Origin: an uncultured Bacteroidales bacterium
GTDB taxonomy: Bacteria > Bacteroidota > Bacteroidia > Bacteroidales > UBA932
Length of the DNA: 64,000 nt
NCBI GenBank assembly: GCA_900316955.1
Contig: ONEX01000002.1
Span: forward strand, 124,001-188,000
Reading direction: 5' to 3'
Shown here: positions 43,712 through 53,576 of the stretch, piece after piece
How the letters are laid out: every line of letters begins with the position of its first letter
How positions within the stretch are numbered: the first letter of the stretch is position 1
Notes under the pieces: model-generated
What the model was told of the DNA's origin: nothing
What the model saw: only the letters and a program-made list of their open reading frames with translations
The model's database searches: none
Program-made: the position numbers and the translations under genes

Positions 43712-46630
43712 TTTCGAGGTGTAAAATCCTGTGGCCTGGCAATCGCGCTCCTTCTCGGTGCGGCGCGCCTTCCGGCCCCGGCCCAGGACCGGTTCGAGGA
43801 CGGCTACCTGCAGAGTACCCTCTCCATGGAGAACGGCCTCCCCTGCAACTTCATCGACGATGTCTGCCTGGACGACGCCGGCTTCCTGTGGCTGGCCACT
43901 TCCGGCGGTGGCCTGTGCCGGTTCGACGGGTACGACCTCCTCACGTTCGGCGCCACTTCCGCCGTCTCCCTGCGGAGCAATTTCATCCGCAACATCTGCG
44001 AAGACCGTTTCCACCGGCTCTGGATCGCCTCGGAAGGCGGCCTGGACCTCCTGGACCTGGGAACGCTGGACCTGCTGGACCTGCCGGATCCCGCCCTCGA
44101 CGCGTTCAAGGACCAGCTCTGCTCTTTCCTGACGCTGGATGCGGCCGGCAACCTATGGTTCAAGACCGGAAATACGCTGGTCCGCGTCTCCTTCGATGAC
44201 AGGGGCGCCGTCCGGGAAGTGCTCGATTTCGTCCACGAAGGGCTCTCGCCCACCAATTTCGTCTTCGAGGATGTCGATGGGGACGGCACCGTCTGGGCCG
44301 GGCTCCAAGGCCGCCTCTACAAGATCGGCGCGGGCCCTTCCGGCCGTCTGCAGGCCGACCCGATCCTCCCGGGCCTGCAATTCGGAGAACAGACCTACCT
44401 CTCCGATTTCCTGGCCGCCGGCCAGGGCGTCTGGATCTCGACGGAGAACGGCCTGTACTTCGTCAACCGCCGGACCGGAGAATGGAAACGGTACGCGCAC
44501 GACCCCGGGAATCCGCGTTCCCTCACGCAGAATTTCATCACCGGCCTCGCGCGGACGGGCGACGGGGAGACCGTCGCCGTGTCGCTGCACGGCGTGAACC
44601 TGTTCAACCCGGTCACCGACGATTTCGAGCGGATCGGCGGCGAGGTCATCAATTGCATCAAGGTCAACGGCGACCAGATTCTCCTGGGCACGGAAACCTC
44701 AGGACTGCTGACATTCATTCCCAAGCAGCTCTTTGTCAATAACTTCCGGCACGACGGACAGAATCCGCGCTCCCTCGCCGCAGGCCCGGTGAACGCCGTC
44801 CTCCAGGAGCCGGACGGCCGGCTCTGGGTCGGGACGGTGGAAGGCGGGCTGAGCATCCGGGAGCCGGGAAGCCGGGACTTCGACCACCTGACCCGGGAAC
44901 GGGGCGGGCTCTGCCACAACAGCGTCAGCGAATTCTGCCTCCTACCCCAGGAACGGATGCTCGTCGGGACATGGGGCGGCGGCATCGACCTCGTCTCCAC
45001 CCGGAAACCTTACCGGGTGCTGGAGCATCTGCTGCCGGGCGACACCCGCCTGGACTTCATCGGCTCGCTGGATTATGATCCGGACAGCGGCCTGCTCTGG
45101 ATCGGCTCCAACCGCGGGGTTTTCCACTACGATTTCCGCACGCGCGTATTGACGCCCGCCCTCGCGGAACAGGCCAGCGGCTGCATCGGCTCGTGCCTGG
45201 ACGCTTCCGGCCGCCTGTGGATCGGATGCCGGGAAGGCCTGTACGCCTTCGACCTGCGGAAGCGCGCCGAGGACGGCAGCTTCCCCGCCACCCTGTATGC
45301 CTACAAGCTGGACGCGCCCGAATCCCATGTCCGGGAAATGATCTGCTGCATCATCGAAGCCGCGGACGGCAGCCTCTGGCTGGGCGGCAACGGAAGCGGC
45401 GTCTATCACGGCGTCCGGCTCGGCGACGGCTTCGTTTTCAAAGGCTACTCCACCCGCGACGGCCTCTCCAACGACCGCGTCCGCGGACTGGCGGAAGACA
45501 CGTCTGGGCATGTCTGGATCAGCACGGAACACGGCCTTAACGTCCTGGACCCGATCAGCGGCAGGATCACGCCCTATTTCCGGGAAGACGGGCTCGCCAG
45601 CGCCCAGTTCCACTGGAACAATGCCTGCCGGGGCACCGACGGCCTGCTCTATTTCGGCCAGGTGAGCGGGCTCTCCGCCGTGGACCCGGCCCGGACGGTC
45701 GCCCGGACGATGGACGGCCCGCTCCGCCTGACGGACGTGCGGATCGGCGACACACACATCCACAACCCCTATCTGGAGAACGTCCGGCTGCACGAACGGG
45801 ACCGGAACATCCGCTTCCAGTTCTCCCTCCTGAGTCCGGCCGCCCGCCGCCAGTACACCTATGAATACCGGCTGGAAGGCTTCGACAAAGATTGGACCCG
45901 GCTCTCGGACGACCGGCACGAAGCCGCCTACTCCACGCTGCCCCACGGGGACTACCGCTTCGTCGTGCGGGCGATCCCGCGCAATGCGGGGCCCGGCAAG
46001 ACTCTGACCCTGCAGGTGGATGTCCGGCCGTATTTCTACAAGACCTGGTGGTTCCTCCTCCTCTCGGCCATCGCCCTCGCCGCGGCCGCGTACGCCGGGC
46101 TCACCTGGCGGACCCGGGCGCTCGTCCGGCAGCAGGAGCTGCTCCAGCGGACCGTGGACGAACGGACCCGGGAAATCCGGGAGCAGAAGAAGCTCGTCGA
46201 GCAGAAGGCCGACGAACTCGCCCGCCAGAATGTCGTCCTGCGGCACCAGAACGAGGAACTGGCCGGACGGCGGCTCCTGGCCGCGCCCCAGGCGCAGCCG
46301 GAGGACCCGTTCGCGGACAAGGTCCTCCAGACCGTCCGCTCCATGTACAAGGATCCCGACCTGGACGTCCCGGCCCTGTGCAACGCGATGGGCATGAGCA
46401 AGACCCTCCTCAACAAGCGGATCCAGGAAGCCTTCGGCCAGCCCGTCGCGCAGTTCATCCGGACCTACCGGCTGTCCGTCGCCCGGGAAATGCTCCGCAC
46501 CAACCGGGAGAACAAGACGCTCAACATTTCCGAGATCGCGTACGAGGTCGGATTCAACGACCCGAAGTATTTCAGCCGCTGCTTCGCCAAGGAGTTCGGC
46601 TTCCCGCCCAGCAACTTGGCCGAGGACTAG
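43706..46630 (+). CDS. Transmembrane one-component regulator: Reg_prop propeller, Y_Y_Y, coiled coil, AraC HTH
   Basis: This 974-residue protein has signal sequence MNFRGVKSCGLAIALLLGAA. A periplasmic propeller of Reg_prop repeats follows (FLWLATSGGGLCRFDGYD, RLWVGTVEGGLSIREPG, HVWISTEHGLNVLDPISG), then a Y_Y_Y domain (YEYRLEGFDKDWTRLSD). One transmembrane helix (WWFLLLSAIALAAAAYAGL, about 780-800) leads into a coiled coil (QRTVDERTREIREQKKLVEQ). It then goes directly to an AraC-type HTH (LNISEIAYEVGFNDPKYFSR). Hybrid two-component regulators of Bacteroidota have a histidine kinase and receiver between these parts; both are absent here. It is likely the glycan sensor-activator of the flanking locus. 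Confidence 0.9.
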   Translation: MNFRGVKSCGLAIALLLGAARLPAPAQDRFEDGYLQSTLSMENGLPCNFIDDVCLDDAGFLWLATSGGGLCRFDGYDLLTFGATSAVSLRSNFIRNICEDRFHRLWIASEGGLDLLDLGTLDLLDLPDPALDAFKDQLCSFLTLDAAGNLWFKTGNTLVRVSFDDRGAVREVLDFVHEGLSPTNFVFEDVDGDGTVWAGLQGRLYKIGAGPSGRLQADPILPGLQFGEQTYLSDFLAAGQGVWISTENGLYFVNRRTGEWKRYAHDPGNPRSLTQNFITGLARTGDGETVAVSLHGVNLFNPVTDDFERIGGEVINCIKVNGDQILLGTETSGLLTFIPKQLFVNNFRHDGQNPRSLAAGPVNAVLQEPDGRLWVGTVEGGLSIREPGSRDFDHLTRERGGLCHNSVSEFCLLPQERMLVGTWGGGIDLVSTRKPYRVLEHLLPGDTRLDFIGSLDYDPDSGLLWIGSNRGVFHYDFRTRVLTPALAEQASGCIGSCLDASGRLWIGCREGLYAFDLRKRAEDGSFPATLYAYKLDAPESHVREMICCIIEAADGSLWLGGNGSGVYHGVRLGDGFVFKGYSTRDGLSNDRVRGLAEDTSGHVWISTEHGLNVLDPISGRITPYFREDGLASAQFHWNNACRGTDGLLYFGQVSGLSAVDPARTVARTMDGPLRLTDVRIGDTHIHNPYLENVRLHERDRNIRFQFSLLSPAARRQYTYEYRLEGFDKDWTRLSDDRHEAAYSTLPHGDYRFVVRAIPRNAGPGKTLTLQVDVRPYFYKTWWFLLLSAIALAAAAYAGLTWRTRALVRQQELLQRTVDERTREIREQKKLVEQKADELARQNVVLRHQNEELAGRRLLAAPQAQPEDPFADKVLQTVRSMYKDPDLDVPALCNAMGMSKTLLNKRIQEAFGQPVAQFIRTYRLSVAREMLRTNRENKTLNISEIAYEVGFNDPKYFSRCFAKEFGFPPSNLAED

Positions 46631-46631
46631 T

Positions 46632-46651
46632 GTTCAAAAATCCACCTTTTA
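46632..46651 (+). promoter_or_regulatory. Candidate operator GTTCA-N4-TCCACCTTTTA (copy 2)
   Basis: Same orientation relative to its promoter as copy 1. It ends 36 nt upstream of the TAATTTTG -7 element of the GH43-SusCD operon, 11 nt (about one helical turn) further than copy 1 is from the GH51 promoter. Confidence 0.5.
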
Positions 46652-46687
46652 GGTTTGATTGTACACCACAGGCACCCGGAAAGTGCC

Positions 46688-46695
46688 TAATTTTG
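46688..46695 (+). promoter_or_regulatory. -7 element TAATTTTG for the GH43-SusCD operon
   Basis: A full TAnnTTTG match 23 nt before the ATG at 46719. No good -33 TTTG is seen, consistent with an activator-dependent promoter. Confidence 0.55.
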
Positions 46696-46718
46696 CCGTT
46701 GATTAACCAATACAATCG

Positions 46719-47774
46719 ATGGCACTGAAACATTTGACCGCCCTTTTCGGCACCCTTTTCCTCGTTCTGGCCGCCTCGGCCCAGGGTGTTCGCCGTGAAC
46801 CGGCCTTCAATCCGCTCCAACCCGCCGCCCACGATCCCGTCGCCGTCCGCTGCGGAGACACCTGGTATCTGTTCAGCACCGGGTTCGGCATCAGCGTCCT
46901 CACTTCACAAGACCTCAAGTCCTGGGAACCCGCCGGAAGAGTCTTCGACACCCCGCCGCAGTGGGCCCTGGACACCGTTCCGGGTTACCATGGGCACACC
47001 TGGGCCCCGGATATCCTCTACCACGGGGGCAAATACTACCTGTACTACTCCTGCTCTTCCTTCGGGAAGAACGACTCCGCCATCGGCGTCGCGACCAACC
47101 GCACCCTGGACCCGTCCTCCCCGGACTACCGCTGGGAAGACCAGGGATGCGTCGTCCGCTCCGTCGCGGGCCGTGACAACTGGAACGCCATCGACCCGAA
47201 CGTCTTCATCGACACGGACGGGACCGGCTGGATGAGCTTCGGCTCCTTCTGGGGCGGGATCAAGCTCGTCCGCCTGGACGCCTCCCTCACCCGCGTCGCG
47301 GAGCCCCAGGAATGGTTCCCGCTCTGCCGGCGTCCGGAAGGGACGGCCGAAGACACCTCCGAGACCGACGACGCCATCAAGGCGGACCCCCGCGGCAAGG
47401 ACTTCGACCCCGGCAACGGCGCGGTGGAAGCCCCGTTCATCGTCCGACACGGGGACTGGTACTATCTGTTCGTCTCCTACGACCTCTGCTGCAGGGGGCC
47501 GAAGAGCACCTATAAAGTAGTGGTGGGCCGCTCCGACAAGGTGACCGGCCCCTATGTCGACGCCGCCGGCACGCCCCTGATGGAAGGCGGCGGGACCGTC
47601 GTCGCCAGCGGAAACGACCGCTACCCCGGCGTGGGCCACTGCGCCGTGGTTTCCACGAAGGAAGGCGAGAAGATGCTCTTCCACGCCTACGACCGCGAAA
47701 CCGGCTACAACGCCGGGCTCCTGGTCCGCCCTATCACCTGGGACCGGGACGGCTGGCCTTCCATCCGACTGTGA
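46719..47774 (+). CDS. GH43 endo-arabinanase-type enzyme
   Basis: This 351-residue secreted enzyme has signal peptide MALKHLTALFGTLFLVLAAS. The five-bladed GH43 propeller carries the three catalytic acids in AAHDPVAV (general base Asp), NAIDPNVF (pKa-tuning Asp) and VEAPFIVRHG (general acid Glu). WYLFSTGFGISVLTSQDLKS and HTWAPDILYHGGKYYLYYS fit the single-domain arabinan endo-1,5-alpha-L-arabinosidases. It is the first gene of the SusCD operon. Arabinan specificity is inferred from family resemblance. Confidence 0.88.
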   Translation: MALKHLTALFGTLFLVLAASAQGVRREPAFNPLQPAAHDPVAVRCGDTWYLFSTGFGISVLTSQDLKSWEPAGRVFDTPPQWALDTVPGYHGHTWAPDILYHGGKYYLYYSCSSFGKNDSAIGVATNRTLDPSSPDYRWEDQGCVVRSVAGRDNWNAIDPNVFIDTDGTGWMSFGSFWGGIKLVRLDASLTRVAEPQEWFPLCRRPEGTAEDTSETDDAIKADPRGKDFDPGNGAVEAPFIVRHGDWYYLFVSYDLCCRGPKSTYKVVVGRSDKVTGPYVDAAGTPLMEGGGTVVASGNDRYPGVGHCAVVSTKEGEKMLFHAYDRETGYNAGLLVRPITWDRDGWPSIRL

Positions 47775-47813
47775 TCAATTACAAACATCCATAAATCAAC
47801 CAACAACCACATT

Positions 47814-50348
47814 ATGAAAACCAGAGATTTGATGCTTAAGGCACTCATCGCCACGGCCTTCACGGCAGTGGTTTCGGTGGGTTGCACGGGCCTCGAGCCC
47901 TACACCATCGACGCTCCGGACGACCTGGCCGACAAGATCGCCGCCTACAAGGCGGAGAAGGAGGCCCAGAACGTCGTCCCCGACGATGCCGTGCCGATTG
48001 AAATCTCCCCCGCCGTTGTCGGCCAGGAAGACAACAATTCCGGCTGGTGGGCGGACTTCAGCCAGTACTTCACCATTCCGGTGGCGAAGAAACTCGTCCT
48101 CAAATTCAAGAACTACTCCCTCGGAGAGGCCAACTACCAGAACTGGGTTCTCGCCGTCACGAACGCGAAAGAGCGCGGCGGCGACGGTTACTCCGAGTAT
48201 TTCGTCCTCCGCTCCGACATGTGGAAATGGGGAAGCGGGGACAACGGTTCCAACACCGGCGTCTCCCTCGACATGGACGGGGTCGCCCCTGACAGCGACG
48301 CCTGGTGGGAGAACTTCCGCGCCAAGATGAACGGAGCCGACGTGGAGATGACCGTGGACCACGCCAGCGAGGGTACCGCCTATGTGAAGGCGGTCGCCAC
48401 CGCGACGGACGGCACGGTGATCACCGAGACCTACAGCCAGGCCGTCTCCTTCGTGGACGACATCAACGCCTTCCTGGTGGCCGACCACGACCATTTCGTG
48501 CTCGAGAGCGCTTTCCTCGCCACTTCGGACTACCCGATCATCCCGGATTCCGACCCGGACTACCTCGTCGTCACGGACTATCCCAAGGCCGTCAACTACA
48601 GCGAGAATCCGGAGGAGATGGACTTCTGGGGCACGGCCGTCGTGACCGTCTTCTTCAAGGACGGCTCTTCGATGCAGGTGGCCAAGGATGCCGTGAGCAT
48701 CACCGAACCGGATCTCACCACGCCCGGCAACAAGACCGTGGTCGTGACCTACAGCCGCTCCAAGAAGGGCGTCCTCACCGAGGCCGCCGCCGGCTACTAC
48801 AACTTCGAGCTGGTGGCCGACCTGGAGAGCCTGCAGATCACGCAGGCGCCTTCGCACAATACCTACTATTTCTACGACAACACCGGCCTGGACTTCCGTC
48901 CGTACGGCATCCAGTTCCAGGCGGTCTATCAGGGCGGCACCACCGTGGACCTCACCCTGGACGACGTGACCGTCTCCCCGATCGCCCTCGTGGAGGGTGA
49001 GCAGGACGTGACCTTCACCTACAAGCCCGGCTCCAAGCCCGTCACCGCCACCACCCGCATCAACCTCGTCAAGGGCGGCCTCGCCCTGGGCGTTCCGGAG
49101 CTGAACTCCGCCTGGTGGACCTACTTCGCGCCCGACCGGAAGGTTCCGCAGGGTGAAAGCGTCTCCTTCGAGATGGACGTCTATTCCCTCGCGGCTTCCA
49201 ACTGGCAGGCCCCCGTCGCCATCCTCCGCAAGGGCGACCTCGCGCTCGGCGGCGCCGGCGAATATGCCGTGGTCCGTATCGACAACTTCGGCTGGGGCTC
49301 CAACTTCGTCAATGCCGACGAGAACAAGGAGAGCGACTGGAACTGGGATCTGTTCCTCCCGATGCTCACCAACGCCCACGTCACCATCACGGCCACCAAC
49401 AACGGCGACAACGCCGTCGTCCGCTACGACGTCCTCTGGGCCAATGGCGAGGAGCACTTCCAGCTGTACAAGAACATCGCCATCAACGATCCGGACGATG
49501 TGTACCTCTCCTGCACCGTGGACAACTGCTACGCGGTCCTCGTGCCCGGCGACTACAGCACCCCGGATCCCGACCCGGAGGATCCCACCAAGATCGTGAG
49601 CCTCTCCGCCGGCGCCACGGCCAAGGTCGTGGGCGGGACGAAGGTCGTCACCCTCTCCCCCGAGAACGTCGTGGTGAAGGCCACCCGCGCCAATGGCGAG
49701 GAGATCACCCTCCCGGGCGGCTATACCGTCAGTTTCACGGGCGACAAGGTGGTCTATGACGCCACGCCCGGCACCTACGCCGACGCCTTCACGGTGACCT
49801 ACACCCCGGCCGGCGGCGAGCCGCTGACCGCCCAGGGCGCCCTCACCATCGCCGCCAGCGACCAGGCGAAGCAGGCCGCCCGCGTGGGCGCCGACGACTT
49901 CAGCAACGCCTGGTGGAGCACCTTCTCCAAGGACTGGACCGTCGCTGCGGGCGAGAGCCTGAGCGTCGGCATGGAGGTCCATTCGCTCGCGCAGCTGAAC
50001 CACCAGAGCCCCTGCACCATCGTCCGCAAGGCCGACGGAACCGAGTACGGCGTCGTCCGCATGGACCACTTCGGCTGGCTCTACGCGACCAACACCAACG
50101 AAGGTCTCGCCGAACTGGGCTGGAACCTCGCCAGCAACTGGACCTGGGACGGCTTCGCCGCGAACATCGAAGGCTCGCACGTCACGGTGACCGTCGCCAA
50201 CAGCGGCAACGGCAAGGCCTCCGTCCGCTACCACGTGGTTTACGCCAACGGCGAAACCCACTTCCAGTACTACGACAACATCACGGTGGACAGCGCCGAC
50301 GTGCAGTTCGCCTTCGTCACCGAAGCTTCCTACCTTGATTTCGACTGA
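47814..50348 (+). CDS. Surface glycan-binding lipoprotein with three repeated aromatic modules
   Basis: This 844-residue lipoprotein (signal MKTRDLMLKALIATAFTAVV, lipobox SVGC) lies directly upstream of susC. Three homologous modules begin NSGWWADFSQYF (about 78), NSAWWTYFAPDRKV (about 430) and SNAWWSTFSKDWTV (about 700). Each continues with a SL-x3-N-x-Q strand, a (M/F)-x-W-G turn (DMWKWG, NFGWGS, HFGWLY), a W-x-x-F helix-like step and a closing strand such as YANGETHFQYYDN. Bacterial Ig-like domains (KLVxx/TAVVTVFFKDGSSMQV, TKVVTLSPENVVVKA) separate them. Conserved tryptophans suggest sugar stacking, so it is a probable SusE/F-like or SGBP-type protein. The module itself is not one recognised here. 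Confidence 0.8.
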   Translation: MKTRDLMLKALIATAFTAVVSVGCTGLEPYTIDAPDDLADKIAAYKAEKEAQNVVPDDAVPIEISPAVVGQEDNNSGWWADFSQYFTIPVAKKLVLKFKNYSLGEANYQNWVLAVTNAKERGGDGYSEYFVLRSDMWKWGSGDNGSNTGVSLDMDGVAPDSDAWWENFRAKMNGADVEMTVDHASEGTAYVKAVATATDGTVITETYSQAVSFVDDINAFLVADHDHFVLESAFLATSDYPIIPDSDPDYLVVTDYPKAVNYSENPEEMDFWGTAVVTVFFKDGSSMQVAKDAVSITEPDLTTPGNKTVVVTYSRSKKGVLTEAAAGYYNFELVADLESLQITQAPSHNTYYFYDNTGLDFRPYGIQFQAVYQGGTTVDLTLDDVTVSPIALVEGEQDVTFTYKPGSKPVTATTRINLVKGGLALGVPELNSAWWTYFAPDRKVPQGESVSFEMDVYSLAASNWQAPVAILRKGDLALGGAGEYAVVRIDNFGWGSNFVNADENKESDWNWDLFLPMLTNAHVTITATNNGDNAVVRYDVLWANGEEHFQLYKNIAINDPDDVYLSCTVDNCYAVLVPGDYSTPDPDPEDPTKIVSLSAGATAKVVGGTKVVTLSPENVVVKATRANGEEITLPGGYTVSFTGDKVVYDATPGTYADAFTVTYTPAGGEPLTAQGALTIAASDQAKQAARVGADDFSNAWWSTFSKDWTVAAGESLSVGMEVHSLAQLNHQSPCTIVRKADGTEYGVVRMDHFGWLYATNTNEGLAELGWNLASNWTWDGFAANIEGSHVTVTVANSGNGKASVRYHVVYANGETHFQYYDNITVDSADVQFAFVTEASYLDFD

Positions 50349-50363
50349 TAACCGCCTTCCGAT

Positions 50364-53300
50364 ATGAAAAACCTGTTTAATACGATATTCCTTTGCGCCC
50401 TCCTGGCCCTCGCGCCCGCCGCTTTCAGCGGCAGGGACGGCGGCTATGCAGCCTTCGCGCAGAACAACGTGACCGTCACGGGCACCGTCGTGGACGAGCT
50501 CGGCGAACCCCTGCTGGGCGCCGGCATCGTGGTGAAGGACACCACGACCGGCACCACGGCCGACCTGGACGGCAACTTCGTCCTCACGGTGCCGGAAGGC
50601 TCCGTCCTCCAGTTCATCTCCGTGGGCTTCCAGACGGTGGAGATCACCGTCGGCCCGAACGGCAACCTCGGCACCATCACGATGAAGACCGAGACCACGC
50701 TCCTGGACCAGGTGGTCGTCGTGGGTTACGGCTCCCAGAAGAAGGTGGACCTGACCGGTTCGGTCGCCATCGTCGATGCCGACGAGATGAAGAAGGTCTC
50801 CCACTCCAACATCTCCTCCATGCTCGAGGGTAAGGTCGCCGGCGTGCAGATCACCTCGGACGGCCAGCCGGGCGCCGACCCGGCAGTCCGCATCCGCGGT
50901 ATCGGCTCCTTCGGCGACACCAGCCCGCTGTACGTGATCGACGGCGTTCCGATGGGCACCACCATCCGCGACTTCTCCCCGAACGACATCGAGACCATCC
51001 AGGTCCTCAAGGACGCTTCCGCGGCCGCCATCTACGGTTCCCGCGCGGCGAACGGCGTCGTGATCATCACCACCAAGAACGGCAAGAAGAACCAGCCCAT
51101 CCGCGTGGAATACCGCGGCTATGCGGGCGTGGACCAGATCCGCAAGGGTGTGTACGACGTGATGGACGCCGCCCAGTACGGCGACTACATCCGGATGTCC
51201 TATGAGAACAACGGCCTCGGCGACAAGGTTCCCGCCGGCTACGTGAAGGGTTCCGAGAGCTACCTCGATCCCGCCACCAACAACACCGACTGGTTCAAGG
51301 AGATGTTCAAGACCGGCATCCGCCAGAACCACAACGTGAACCTCTCCGGCGGTGGCGAGAGCAGCACCTTCAACGTGGGCCTCGACTACTTCAGCCAGAA
51401 GGGCACCCTCGTAGGCGCGGGCCCGAACTTCGACCGTTTCACCGCCCGTGTGAACAACACCATGGACGTGAAGTTCGTCAAGCTCCGCACCGGTATCGTC
51501 TATTCCCATTCCGACCAGGACAACATGTCCTCCTCCAACGCCAACGAGTACGTCCAGGGCCTGTACGGCACCCAGTACCCGATCATGGCGACGACCCTGT
51601 TCATCCCGCCGACCATCAAGGCCTATGACGCGAGCACCTGGTTCCTGGACCGGGTCGTGGGCGCCGCCTCCGACTACTCGTACGACGCTTATGGGTTCGG
51701 CACCTACTATGACGCCGTCCATGGCGACATCCGTATCGCCAACCCGCTGCTGTACAACACCCTCATCCAGCGCAAATCCACGGTGGACCGCGTAGTCGCC
51801 ACCGGCTCCGCCACGGTGGACCTGCTGGGCATGGTGGGCGTGAAGAGCGACAACCACAAGCTGGACTACAACCTGAACCTCTCCTACAGCCGCTCCTTCG
51901 TGAAAGGCTTCACCTTCCTCCCGGCCTTCATCCTCTCCAACGCCAACTACCTGGCCAAGAGCAACGAGCGCCTGAGCGAGAACTACAACAACTACTCCGA
52001 CTTCCTGGTGGAGAACTACCTGACCTATGACGGCAAGATGGGCAACCACCACCTGAACACCGTGGTGGGCATGACCTTCCAGCGGGAGCGCTACCACACC
52101 CTCTCCGGCTGGGGCAACAACCTGCCGGAGCCGTACTACCTCCAGGTGGGCAACGCCACCGACCGCGACGCCAGCTCCTACGAGAGCGAGCACGTGCTTG
52201 CCTCCCTCATCGGCCGTGTCAATTACGACTACGACAGCCGCTACCTGTTCCAGGCCACGGTCCGCCGGGACGGTTCCTCCCGCCTGAGCGTGAACCGCTA
52301 CGACTGGTTCCCGTCCTTCTCCGTGGGTTGGAGAGTGGACAAGGAGCCCTTCTTCAGCGTGGATCCCCAGCTGGTGAGCCTCCTGAAATTCCGCGCCAGC
52401 TACGGTATCCTGGGTAACGAGAACATCGGCGACTACGCCTTCATGGACACGATGGCCCGCGGCAACTACACCTATAGTTTCGGCGGCCAGAAGGTCACCG
52501 GTTCGGCCATCTCCAACTACGTGAACGAGTTCATCCGCTGGGAGAAGAAGAAATCCCTGGACATCGGTATGGACTTTTCCATGTTCGGCGGCGCCTTCGA
52601 GTTCAACGCGGACTACTACCGCAACGTCTCCGAGGACCTGCTGTACTCCGTCCCGGTCCCGGCCGAGGCCGGCGCTACCAACGGCAGCGTGACGATGAAC
52701 GCCGCCACGATGGTGAACTCCGGTGTCGAGCTCAGCGCCAGCTACCGCAACTACAGCCGCGAATTCAAGTACGACCTCTCCGGCAACGTCACGTTCCCGA
52801 AGAACGTCGTGACTTCCCTGGGCATGGGCACCGTCTCCCGGGACGATGCGATGTGCCGCACCGTCGTGGGCGAGGAAGTGGGCCGCTTCTACGGCTATGT
52901 CTATGAGGGCATCTTCCAGAACCAGTACGAGATTGACCACCACATCAACGAGAACGGCGACTTCGTGATCCAGAACGGCGCCCATCCCGGCGACGTGGCC
53001 TACCGCGACATCAACAACGACGGCCAGATCACGGCCGACGACCGCACCTTCCTCGGCAGCGGCATGCCCAAGGTCACCTTCGGCCTGAGCGCCCGCTTCG
53101 AGTACAAGAACATCGACCTCACCCTGTCCACTTACGGCGCCGCGGGCCACAAGCTCGTGGACTATGTGGACCAGGCCCTGCACAGCTCCTACGGCATCAA
53201 CAACAAGAGCGTGGACCTCGTGAACGCCTGGACGCCGGAGAATCCGAACACCACCGTGCCGCGCGTCGCGAACAGCGCCGACGGTACCGTGAACAACGAC

Positions 53301-53564
53301 TTCTTCAGCTCCCGCTTCCTGCAGAACGGCGCCTACTGGAAGATCGCGAACGTCGAACTCGGCTACAACTTCCCTTCGAAGTGGTTCGAAGACGCGTTCC
53401 TTTCCAGCGCCCGCGTCTATCTGTCGGGCCAGAACCTCTACACCCTCACCGCTTACCGCGGTTACAACATCGACTTCGCCGGCGGCGTCTTCACCCCGGG
53501 CTTCAACTACTGCTCGTATCCGGCCCCGATGACCTTCATGCTGGGCGTGAACCTGTCCTTCTAA
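50364..53564 (+). CDS. SusC-like TonB-dependent outer-membrane transporter
   Basis: This 1066-residue porin imports oligosaccharides with its SusD lid. It has a signal peptide (MKNLFNTIFLCALLALAPAA) and a CarboxypepD_reg-like domain (VTGTVVDELGEPLLGAGIVV, about 35-115). A SusC TonB-box region (LLDQVVVVGYGSQKKVDLTG) and plug (IRGIGSFGDTSPLYVIDGVP, then GSRAANGVVIITTK) follow, then a long beta barrel ending FMLGVNLSF. The terminal Phe is the usual barrel signature. It is 15 nt downstream of the glycan-binding gene and 12 nt upstream of susD. Confidence 0.95.
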   Translation: MKNLFNTIFLCALLALAPAAFSGRDGGYAAFAQNNVTVTGTVVDELGEPLLGAGIVVKDTTTGTTADLDGNFVLTVPEGSVLQFISVGFQTVEITVGPNGNLGTITMKTETTLLDQVVVVGYGSQKKVDLTGSVAIVDADEMKKVSHSNISSMLEGKVAGVQITSDGQPGADPAVRIRGIGSFGDTSPLYVIDGVPMGTTIRDFSPNDIETIQVLKDASAAAIYGSRAANGVVIITTKNGKKNQPIRVEYRGYAGVDQIRKGVYDVMDAAQYGDYIRMSYENNGLGDKVPAGYVKGSESYLDPATNNTDWFKEMFKTGIRQNHNVNLSGGGESSTFNVGLDYFSQKGTLVGAGPNFDRFTARVNNTMDVKFVKLRTGIVYSHSDQDNMSSSNANEYVQGLYGTQYPIMATTLFIPPTIKAYDASTWFLDRVVGAASDYSYDAYGFGTYYDAVHGDIRIANPLLYNTLIQRKSTVDRVVATGSATVDLLGMVGVKSDNHKLDYNLNLSYSRSFVKGFTFLPAFILSNANYLAKSNERLSENYNNYSDFLVENYLTYDGKMGNHHLNTVVGMTFQRERYHTLSGWGNNLPEPYYLQVGNATDRDASSYESEHVLASLIGRVNYDYDSRYLFQATVRRDGSSRLSVNRYDWFPSFSVGWRVDKEPFFSVDPQLVSLLKFRASYGILGNENIGDYAFMDTMARGNYTYSFGGQKVTGSAISNYVNEFIRWEKKKSLDIGMDFSMFGGAFEFNADYYRNVSEDLLYSVPVPAEAGATNGSVTMNAATMVNSGVELSASYRNYSREFKYDLSGNVTFPKNVVTSLGMGTVSRDDAMCRTVVGEEVGRFYGYVYEGIFQNQYEIDHHINENGDFVIQNGAHPGDVAYRDINNDGQITADDRTFLGSGMPKVTFGLSARFEYKNIDLTLSTYGAAGHKLVDYVDQALHSSYGINNKSVDLVNAWTPENPNTTVPRVANSADGTVNNDFFSSRFLQNGAYWKIANVELGYNFPSKWFEDAFLSSARVYLSGQNLYTLTAYRGYNIDFAGGVFTPGFNYCSYPAPMTFMLGVNLSF

Positions 53565-53576
53565 ATGCTTGAGACC

